A stretch of DNA of 56,095 nucleotides, taken from contig JAAVZD010000020.1 of assembly GCA_022791475.1 (NCBI GenBank), positions 1 to 56,095 on the forward strand, read 5' to 3'. The stretch is from Clostridia bacterium (GTDB lineage: Bacteria; Bacillota_A; Clostridia; TANB77; CAG-508). The position numbers and the translations under genes are program-made. Of the stretch, positions 50,432 through 56,095 are shown piece by piece (the stretch's first letter is position 1; every line of letters begins with the position of its first letter). Below the pieces are notes generated by a model, which did no database searches, was not told where the DNA came from, and saw only the letters and a program-made list of their open reading frames with translations.

Positions 50432-51157
50432 ATGGATAAAATATATTCAAGAAGAAGGCTACTCATACCAAAACTTAATATTAGTATATTTAATCAAAAT
50501 AATAATAGAGATAACAAAACAAAATTAAAAATTTTAAAAATAACCACAATTATTTTAATTGCAGCATTCACATTTATGCGAAGTATGGAAGCAATTAGAC
50601 CAATTATGGATAAGCAATGCCAAAATATAGCAAAGTCAGTAGCAACAAAAATATCCAATGAACAAGCAACAATAGTAATGTCAAGGTATAGCTATGACGA
50701 TTTGTGTAATGTAAGTAAAGATGCAAATGGAAATATATCAATGATAAGTGCTAATGTAATTACAATTAATGAAATAATTTCAGATGTAGCAATTAAAATA
50801 CAAGAAGAACTAAATAAAAAAGAAAATAGCAATTTTAAAATAAAATTAGGAAGCTTAACAGGAACAAGAATTTTATCAGGAAGAGGAACAGATATAAATA
50901 TTAAACTACAAGTAATAGGAAATTTAGACACAGACCTAAGGTCAGAATTCGAAGAAGCAGGAATAAACCAAACATTACATAGAATGTACTTACAAGTAGA
51001 ATGTAATATAATAATATTAACGCCATTTAAAACAACTGAAGAAAGAATAGTAAATCAAGTATTACTAGCAGAAGCAGTAATAATAGGAACAACACCAAAT
51101 ACTTATTATAACTTAGAAGGAATGGATAAATCAAATTTAATTGATATAGTTCAATAA
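50432..51157 (+). CDS. yunB: sporulation protein YunB
   Basis: A 241-residue YunB. One transmembrane helix (about 37-58) follows the basic N-terminus. Typical segments are IRPIMDKQCQNIAKSVATKI, VITINEIISDVAIKIQEEL, KIKLGSLTGTRILSGRGTDI and YLQVECNIIILTPFKTTEE. YunB is a sigma E-controlled sporulation protein whose action is unknown. AAAGGGAAA precedes the ATG. A long inverted repeat begins right after the stop. Confidence 0.92.
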   Translation: MDKIYSRRRLLIPKLNISIFNQNNNRDNKTKLKILKITTIILIAAFTFMRSMEAIRPIMDKQCQNIAKSVATKISNEQATIVMSRYSYDDLCNVSKDANGNISMISANVITINEIISDVAIKIQEELNKKENSNFKIKLGSLTGTRILSGRGTDINIKLQVIGNLDTDLRSEFEEAGINQTLHRMYLQVECNIIILTPFKTTEERIVNQVLLAEAVIIGTTPNTYYNLEGMDKSNLIDIVQ

Positions 51158-51260
51158 TAAGGACAATGGGACGGAGTTTTTGTCACTAGGGTTTCAGAAG
51201 CTTTTTATTTAAAAATTAGCATCAAACCGTAGTGACAAAAACTCCGTCCCACTGTCCTTA
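51158..51260 (+). repeat. 103-base inverted repeat of the GGGAC family
   Basis: TAAGGACAATGGGACGGAG ... and ... CTCCGTCCCACTGTCCTTA: arms of about 31 bases differing at one position around a 40-base loop. It starts at the base after the yunB stop and supplies the TTA (reverse TAA) stop of the Crp/Fnr gene. It resembles a small non-autonomous mobile element and may terminate both convergent genes. Confidence 0.8.
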
Positions 51261-51881
51261 TTTATAAAGCAATTTTATTTTGTTACCATTCTTAGAAATA
51301 AACCCTTCATCTATAAGATTTTTAAGTTCTCTCATCATCGCACTTCTGTCTACACTTAAATAATCAGCTAAATTAGTAAAAGATATAGGAATAGTTACTG
51401 TTTTACTAAAGTCTTTACTAGATAAAATAGAAAAATAACTTAAAAGCTTTTCTCGTATACTCCTTTTAGATAAAACTTCAATTCTTGTATTTTGATGAAT
51501 AGCATTATTTAAAGTTAATTCTAATATACTAGAAGATAAAACATTATGAAATTTACAGTTTTGTTTACATTTTTTAAGAATATCATCATGAACTAAAAAT
51601 AGCACAAAGCAATTAGTATTTGCTATAACACTTAGCTCATTATTTGTATGAACAGGATAAAAAGCTTCACCAAAAATATCATTTGAATTAAAGTTATCAA
51701 CAATATCTTTATTACCATTTAAATCATATCTAATTAAATCTGCCTTTCCTTGAATCATAATACAAATTTGATTTCTATTTTGTATATATGTAGTAATAGT
51801 TTCATTCTTTTTAAAATATTTTTTCTGAACCTTAGAGCAACCCTGCTCTAAATTGTTTATCAAGTTAGAAATTTCCTCCAC
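51258..51881 (-). CDS. Crp/Fnr family transcriptional regulator
   Basis: A 207-residue regulator. The N-terminal cyclic-nucleotide-binding-like barrel (about 15-115) contains ICIMIQGKADLIRYDLNGNK and GEAFYPV. The C-terminal winged helix (about 140-205) contains TIPISFTNLADYLSVDRSAM and RELKNLIDEGFI with the recognition helix. Cys residues at KKCKQNC could bind iron-sulphur or sense oxidants, but the canonical Fnr set is not clear. It is divergent from nrdD, and a palindrome lies in the shared region. AGGGAGG precedes the ATG. Confidence 0.87.
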   Translation of the reverse strand: MEEISNLINNLEQGCSKVQKKYFKKNETITTYIQNRNQICIMIQGKADLIRYDLNGNKDIVDNFNSNDIFGEAFYPVHTNNELSVIANTNCFVLFLVHDDILKKCKQNCKFHNVLSSSILELTLNNAIHQNTRIEVLSKRSIREKLLSYFSILSSKDFSKTVTIPISFTNLADYLSVDRSAMMRELKNLIDEGFISKNGNKIKLLYK

Positions 51882-51923
51882 ATCATTCCCTCCTCTATTA
51901 AATAAATAATAAATTACAAAGTA

Positions 51924-51952
51924 AATATATAACTATTTAGAAAGTTTGTCAA
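51924..51952 (-). promoter_or_regulatory. promoter of the Crp/Fnr gene
   Basis: Minus strand TTGACA, 17-base spacer, TATATT, 43 bases before the start codon. Confidence 0.75.
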
Positions 51953-52106
51953 AAAATACTAGTTACTTTTATGTAAAGATTATACCCTATAACTACTGAA
52001 AAATCAATATTTTACGACAAAAATATTTTGTAACATAAATGTAATATTCCCTACAAATACTGAAAATAAAAGCATACAGAATTTTAAAAATAAAAAAATA
52101 GAAAAA

Positions 52107-52147
52107 GTTGCAATTGCAACAGAAAATACAAAAAGTTGATATATAAT
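52107..52147 (+). promoter_or_regulatory. nrdD promoter with candidate Crp/Fnr site
   Basis: TATAAT at 52142-52147 has no recognisable -35 at the right distance (ACAGAA). A perfect 14-base palindrome GTTGCAATTGCAAC lies at 52107-52120. Its centre is about 41 bases before the expected start, the class II activator position. Its GTTGC-N4-GCAAC layout has the same spacing as the Fnr consensus TTGAT-N4-ATCAA. Confidence 0.55.
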
Positions 52148-52165
52148 TAAAGCATAAAAAAAGCA

Positions 52166-52269
52166 AGAATAAAATTTTCTAAGTGGCAAAGCCACATAAG
52201 AAAATCTAATTCTTCCATAACTATCTTCTAAGGAAACTCACCTACTTACGTGGATGACTTTCCTAAGAA
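52166..52269 (+). promoter_or_regulatory. structured 5' leader of nrdD (two hairpins)
   Basis: Hairpin 1 (52166-52213): outer GAAT/ATTC, then ATTTTCT/AGAAAAT and a tight GTGGC-AAA-GCCAC tip. Hairpin 2 (52226-52269): TTCTAAGGAAA and TTTCCTAAGAA form an 11-base perfect stem around a loop containing CAC/GTG. The structure ends 25 bases before the nrdD start. No match to a known riboswitch was recognised; there is no clear terminator T-run. Confidence 0.55.
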
Positions 52270-52294
52270 TATAAAAAAATAGGGGGAGCAAAAA

Positions 52295-54421
52295 ATGAAG
52301 GTAATAAAAAGAGATGGAAGAGCTGTTGACTATAATAGAGAAAAAATAGAAATAGCAATTCAAAAAGCAAATGAAGAAGTAACTAGAAAAGAAAGGATAA
52401 CAAAGGAAGAAATAAGAGGAATAACAAAGTACATTGAAGAACTAGACAAAAAAAGAATACTAGTAGAAGATATACAAGATATTATAGAACAACAACTTAT
52501 GGACATAAAGAAATTTGAACTTGCTAAAAAATATATGATTTATCGTTATACAAGAGCCTTAGTTAGAAAAGCAAACACAACAGATGAATCTATATTAGGT
52601 TTAATTAAAAATCAAAACAAAGAATTATTAGAGGAAAACTCAAACAAAAATGCAGTACTTGCATCAACACAAAGAGATTATATAGCAGGTGAAGTTTCAA
52701 AAGACTTAACAAAAAGAATTTTATTACCTGAAAAAATAACAAAAGCACATGAAGAAGGAAGACTTCATTTTCATGATATGGACTACTTCTTACAACCAAT
52801 ATTCAATTGTTGCTTAATAAATATAGGAGATATGTTAGACAATGGAACAGTAATGAACGCAAAATTATTAGAATCTCCAAAAAGCTTTCAAACAGCATGT
52901 ACAGTAATGACACAAATAATTGCAGCAGTAGCATCAAACCAATATGGTGGACAATCAGTAGATGTTAGCCACTTAGGAAAATATGTAAGAAAAAGCTATG
53001 AAAAATTCATAAAACAATTAACAGAAGAATTTGGAAAAGAATTATCTGATGAAATGATTGAAAAAATAGCAAAACAAAGATTGAAAAAAGAAATTGAAGC
53101 AGGTGTTCAAACAATTCAATATCAAATAAATACATTAATGACAACAAATGGACAATCTCCATTCGTAACATTATTCTTAAACTTAAAACAAGATGACCCA
53201 TACATTGAAGAGAATGCAATGGTTATAGAGGAAATTATAAGACAAAGATATGAAGGAATAAAAAATGAAAAAGGTGTATATGTAACACCAGCATTCCCTA
53301 AATTAATATATGTTTTAGATGAACACAACTGCCTAAAAGGTGGAAAATATGATTACCTAACAAAACTTGCAGTAAAATGTTCAGCAAAACGTTTATATCC
53401 AGACTATATATCTGCTAAAAAAATGCGTGAAAATTATGAAGGAAACGTATTTAGCCCAATGGGATGTAGAAGCTTCTTAGCACCATGGAAAAATGAAAAA
53501 GGTGAATATGTATTCGAAGGAAGATTCAACCAAGGTGTAGTAAGTATAAATTTACCACAAATAGGAATTATAGCAGATGGAGACGAAGAAAAATTCTGGA
53601 AGCTATTAGATGAAAGATTAGAAATATGTAAAGAAGCCCTAATGTGCAGACACTATGCACTACTAGGAACTTTATCAGACACATCTCCTGTACACTGGAG
53701 ATATGGAGCAATAACACGTATGCCAGCAAGTGAAAAAGTAGATGACTTATTAAACAGTTGTTATTCAACAATTTCATTAGGATATATAGGAATATATGAA
53801 ATTACAAAATTAATGAAAGGTGTATCGCACACAACTAAAGAAGGACACGACTTTGCAATAGAAGTAATGAAGCACTTAAGAGAAACAACAGATAGATGGA
53901 AAAAAGAAACAGGTCTAGGTTTTGCACTATATGGAACACCAGCAGAAAGCTTATGTTACAGATTTGCAAAAATAGATAAAGAAAAATTCGGAGAAATAAA
54001 AGACATAACAGACAAGGGATATTACACAAACTCATACCACGTAGATGTTAGAGAAGAAATAGATGCATTTGAAAAACTATCATTTGAAAGCGAATTCCAA
54101 AAAATATCATCAGGAGGAGCAATTTCATATGTAGAAATACCAAATATGAGACATAACCTAAAAGCACTAGAAGACCTAGTAAAATTCATATATGAAAACA
54201 TCCAATACGCAGAATTCAACACAAAATCAGACTACTGCCATGTATGTGGATTTGATGGAGAAATAATAATAAATGACAACATGGAATGGGAATGCCCAAA
54301 CTGTGGAAATAAAGACAAAAACAAAATGAACGTAACAAGAAGAACATGCGGATATCTAGGAGAAAACTTCTGGAACGAAGGAAAAACAAAAGAAATAAAA
54401 TCAAGAGTATTACATTTATAA
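52295..54421 (+). CDS. nrdD: anaerobic ribonucleoside-triphosphate reductase
   Basis: A 708-residue class III ribonucleotide reductase, reducing NTPs to dNTPs without oxygen. An N-terminal ATP-cone covers about 1-90 (MKVIKRDGRAVDYNREKIEI). The catalytic core includes LHFHDMDYFLQPIFNCCLIN, YGGQSVDVSHL and PMGCRSFLAPW. The C-terminal zinc site is CHVCGFDGE ... CPNCGN, and the glycyl radical loop is RRTCGYLGE with Gly at about 685. AGGGGGAGC precedes the ATG. nrdG follows 138 bases later. Confidence 0.97.
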   Translation: MKVIKRDGRAVDYNREKIEIAIQKANEEVTRKERITKEEIRGITKYIEELDKKRILVEDIQDIIEQQLMDIKKFELAKKYMIYRYTRALVRKANTTDESILGLIKNQNKELLEENSNKNAVLASTQRDYIAGEVSKDLTKRILLPEKITKAHEEGRLHFHDMDYFLQPIFNCCLINIGDMLDNGTVMNAKLLESPKSFQTACTVMTQIIAAVASNQYGGQSVDVSHLGKYVRKSYEKFIKQLTEEFGKELSDEMIEKIAKQRLKKEIEAGVQTIQYQINTLMTTNGQSPFVTLFLNLKQDDPYIEENAMVIEEIIRQRYEGIKNEKGVYVTPAFPKLIYVLDEHNCLKGGKYDYLTKLAVKCSAKRLYPDYISAKKMRENYEGNVFSPMGCRSFLAPWKNEKGEYVFEGRFNQGVVSINLPQIGIIADGDEEKFWKLLDERLEICKEALMCRHYALLGTLSDTSPVHWRYGAITRMPASEKVDDLLNSCYSTISLGYIGIYEITKLMKGVSHTTKEGHDFAIEVMKHLRETTDRWKKETGLGFALYGTPAESLCYRFAKIDKEKFGEIKDITDKGYYTNSYHVDVREEIDAFEKLSFESEFQKISSGGAISYVEIPNMRHNLKALEDLVKFIYENIQYAEFNTKSDYCHVCGFDGEIIINDNMEWECPNCGNKDKNKMNVTRRTCGYLGENFWNEGKTKEIKSRVLHL

Positions 54422-54471
54422 TAAGAAGTTAGAGATGAAAAGTGAGAGGCGAGAAAATAGGGATGTAGGGG

Positions 54472-54515
54472 TCGCTGCCATCGGCGACCCACGCTTCGAA
54501 GAAATTACCCTATAA
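54472..54515 (+). repeat. type B GTAGGGG-family repeat between nrdD and nrdG
   Basis: GATGTAGGGGTCGCTGCCAT, CGGCGACCCACGCTTCGAAG and AAATTACCCTATAATC. A GTTAGAGATGAAAAGTGAGAG tract precedes it. The repeat lies within the nrdDG operon. Confidence 0.85.
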
Positions 54516-54559
54516 TCCAACCACCAACTTCAAATCTCCAACAGACGAGGGAGGCTAAA

Positions 54560-55105
54560 ATGAACTATGCAAAAATAAGAAAATGTGACGTAGCAAATGG
54601 ACCAGGAGTTAGAGTATCACTATTTGTAAGTGGATGTAACCATCACTGCAAAAACTGCTTTAACCCAGAAGCATGGAACTTTAATTATGGAGAAGAATTT
54701 ACTAAAAAAGAAGAAGAACAAATAATAGAAGACTTAAAACCAGACTATATAACAGGTTTAAGTTTACTTGGAGGAGAACCCTTCGAACAAAAAAATCAAG
54801 AAGGTTTAGCACCACTTGTAAGCAAAGTAAAACAAGAATATCCAGATAAAAAAATATGGTGCTACACAGGTTTCACATTTGATGAGCAAATACTAGGAAA
54901 AATGATAAATGAAGAACATAGAGAAACAACAAAACAAATGCTAGAAAACATAGATTATATAGTAGATGGGAAATTTGTAAATGAACTAAAAGACCCAAAA
55001 CTACAATTCAGAGGTTCATCAAACCAAAGAATAATAGATGTAAAGAAAAGCTTAAAAGAAAATGAAATAGTATTATGGGATGGATTAAATAAAGATGTAG
55101 GATAA
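54560..55105 (+). CDS. nrdG: anaerobic ribonucleotide reductase activating protein
   Basis: A 181-residue radical SAM activase that puts the glycyl radical on NrdD. The 4Fe-4S motif is C-x3-C-x2-C in SGCNHHCKNCFNPEAW. Also GPGVRVSLFVSGC, ITGLSLLGGEPFEQ and IWCYTGFTFDEQI are present. The ATG follows CGAGGGAGG. It is directly downstream of nrdD. Confidence 0.96.
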   Translation: MNYAKIRKCDVANGPGVRVSLFVSGCNHHCKNCFNPEAWNFNYGEEFTKKEEEQIIEDLKPDYITGLSLLGGEPFEQKNQEGLAPLVSKVKQEYPDKKIWCYTGFTFDEQILGKMINEEHRETTKQMLENIDYIVDGKFVNELKDPKLQFRGSSNQRIIDVKKSLKENEIVLWDGLNKDVG

Positions 55106-55113
55106 AAAATTAG

Positions 55114-55146
55114 GAAAGATTTGGGACATGTCCAAATCTTTCTTTT
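55114..55146 (+). terminator. GGGAC-type hairpin terminator after nrdG
   Basis: AAAGATTTGGGACATGTCC and AAATCTTTC, followed by TTTTTC. It resembles the GGGAC repeat family reduced to a terminator. Confidence 0.8.
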
Positions 55147-55159
55147 TCTACAAAAATAA

Positions 55160-55188
55160 TTGACATAACGAAACAAAAGTAATATAAT
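55160..55188 (+). promoter_or_regulatory. promoter of the gene at 55245
   Basis: TTGACA, 17-base spacer, TATAAT: full consensus. The leader contains GTTAACAATTCT, as at 50053. Confidence 0.85.
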
Positions 55189-55244
55189 ATGCACAGAAAC
55201 CGTTAACAATTCTCGAAATTAAAATTAATAAGGAGGAAAAAATT

Positions 55245-55613
55245 ATGGTAGGAAAACTTCGGATTCATGACGCAACAGTAGAAAAGGTATATCGCTCAGA
55301 ACACGATAAGAAATTTTATACAATAAGGTTAACCTATTTAAGAAGAAATCGACATTATTCTATTTTATTGTATGATGGAACTAAAAAGATGAAAAAGTTG
55401 AAAAATTTCTTAAATGTAGAAAACCTGGAAAAACTTGAAGGAAAAACAATTAAGTATATTGCAGCAAATGATATAGATAAACCAAGTGAAACTACAATTT
55501 GGATGTTAGTAAATAATAATGAAACAAGTTTCTTAGACCTCAAAACTTATAAGGTAAAAACCAGACAGCAGGTTATGAAAGAGGTAAAAAAATTTGTATT
55601 TAGTGAATTCTAA
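55245..55613 (+). CDS. hypothetical protein
   Basis: A 122-residue basic protein I do not recognise. It has no signal or membrane segment. Alternating hydrophobic residues in FYTIRLTYLRRNRHYSILLY and TTIWMLVNNNETSFLDLKTY suggest a mostly beta fold, perhaps an OB- or KOW-like nucleic-acid-binding barrel; that is a guess. AAGGAGG precedes the ATG and the gene has a consensus promoter and its own terminator, so it is probably well expressed. Confidence 0.7.
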   Translation: MVGKLRIHDATVEKVYRSEHDKKFYTIRLTYLRRNRHYSILLYDGTKKMKKLKNFLNVENLEKLEGKTIKYIAANDIDKPSETTIWMLVNNNETSFLDLKTYKVKTRQQVMKEVKKFVFSEF

Positions 55614-55618
55614 ACAAA

Positions 55619-55651
55619 GAAACTCGAAAGCGAATGCTTTCGAGTTTTTTG
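55619..55651 (+). terminator. bidirectional terminator
   Basis: AAACTCGAAAGC and GCTTTCGAGTTT with T-tail, between the convergent 55245 gene and rpsI. Confidence 0.88.
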
Positions 55652-55656
55652 AAATT

Positions 55657-56064
55657 TTATCTCTTAGAGAATTGTGGTGCTTTTCTAGCTTTTTTAAGAC
55701 CGTATTTTTTTCTTTCTTTCATACGAGGATCTCTTGTTAAGTATCCGTTTGATTTTAAAGTAGGTCTAAATTCGCTATTAGCTTCATTTAATGCTCTTGC
55801 TATACCATGACGTATTGCTCCAGCTTGACCTGTGAAACCTCCACCAACAACTTTAGCAATAACATCATATTTTGCTACTGTATTAGTTGAAGTTAATGGT
55901 TGTCTTACTATAGTTTTTAAAACTTCTGTACCAAAGTATTCATCAATACTTTTTCCATTTATTGTAACTACGCCAGAACCTTCTACTAATCTAACTCTAG
56001 CGATTGATTTTTTTCTTCTACCTGTACCATAAAATACATTTTTTACTGATTTTGCTTTAGCCAT
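55657..56064 (-). CDS. rpsI: 30S ribosomal protein S9
   Basis: S9, 135 residues, with the C-terminal tail reaching the ribosomal P site. Typical sections are [31 protein letters not shown] [40 protein letters not shown] and the terminal PQFSKR. GGGAGGT precedes the ATG on the minus strand. It is the second gene of rplM-rpsI. Confidence 0.97.
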   Translation of the reverse strand: MAKAKSVKNVFYGTGRRKKSIARVRLVEGSGVVTINGKSIDEYFGTEVLKTIVRQPLTSTNTVAKYDVIAKVVGGGFTGQAGAIRHGIARALNEANSEFRPTLKSNGYLTRDPRMKERKKYGLKKARKAPQFSKR

Positions 56065-56065
56065 A

Positions 56066-56095
56066 TTATTTTACCTCCCAAACTTCTGGTTTTTG
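56066..56095 (-). CDS. rplM: 50S ribosomal protein L13, C-terminal end (partial)
   Basis: The last nine codons on the minus strand read QKPEVWEVK and a TAA stop, one base before the rpsI start codon region and including its GGGAGG. The sequence and the conserved rplM-rpsI order identify it as the L13 C-terminus; the rest lies outside the window. Confidence 0.75.
   Translation of the reverse strand, partial: QKPEVWEVK

Noticed and set aside
52166..52269. Cobalamin riboswitch in the nrdD leader
   Set aside because: The GCCAC in hairpin 1 recalls a B12-type element, but no B12 box (AGNCAGGAGACCTGCC-like) or multi-helix core is present.
1..56095. tRNA genes, prophage, integrase or IS transposase genes
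   Set aside because: No tRNA T-loop signature, transposase or integrase motif was seen in any frame. The mobile-looking content is limited to short palindromic repeats.

Overview
The window is very AT-rich and reads as the chromosome of a spore-forming Firmicute of the class Clostridia. The evidence is the SpoIIID, YabG, SipL-like and YunB sporulation genes, the yabG-veg-sipL gene order, Gram-positive surface-protein architectures, strong GGAGG ribosome binding sites and an anaerobic ribonucleotide reductase. It resembles uncultured low-GC gut Clostridia, but the species cannot be fixed from sequence alone.

Layout. The left edge holds the 3' end of a 23S rRNA and a 5S rRNA. Then come an acetyltransferase, a flavin reductase and a CBS-type pyrophosphatase, followed by rpmG-secE-nusG-rplK-rplA-(L10 leader)-rplJ-rplL. 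From 7.1 to 11.2 kb lies a pilin-like surface-protein cluster with one decayed member. From 11.4 to 21.1 kb are plsX, acpP, rnc, an Elp3-like radical SAM protein, a YitT protein, an OGG-type glycosylase and addB. From 21.1 to 22.5 kb two paralogous small-peptide/antisense modules flank pgeF. From 22.8 to 31.8 kb are an S66 peptidase, a CorC/HlyC protein, a frameshifted WG-repeat protein, rpsF-ssb-rpsR, a thioester/Cna-B surface protein, a rearranged DUF4160/DUF2442 pair and a patatin. From 32 to 46 kb are a YnbB-like PLP enzyme, a heterodimeric ABC exporter preceded by a 32-codon ORF, a BaiN-like flavoprotein, two Cys-rich mini-proteins, mutL, miaA, an HlyD-like protein and a MurF-like ligase. 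From 46 to 51.2 kb is a sporulation block. From 51.2 to 55.1 kb a Crp/Fnr regulator diverges from nrdD-nrdG. The right edge holds rpsI and the tail of rplM on the minus strand.

The most interesting structure is a candidate type I toxin-antitoxin module present twice (21101-21382 and 22262-22544). Each copy has a 22-residue hydrophobic peptide, a leader that can hide its Shine-Dalgarno, a terminator, and a convergent promoter TTGACA-N17-TATATT on the opposite strand. The leader is better conserved between copies than the peptide gene. Other notable items are a candidate small RNA with three tandem hairpins (about 16520-16690), a roughly 120-bp inversion inside a DUF4160 gene, a GTTGC-N4-GCAAC palindrome near position -41 of the nrdD promoter beside a Crp/Fnr gene, a hairpin covering the spoIIID Shine-Dalgarno, and at least three families of short intergenic palindromic repeats, two of which supply stop codons to neighbouring genes.
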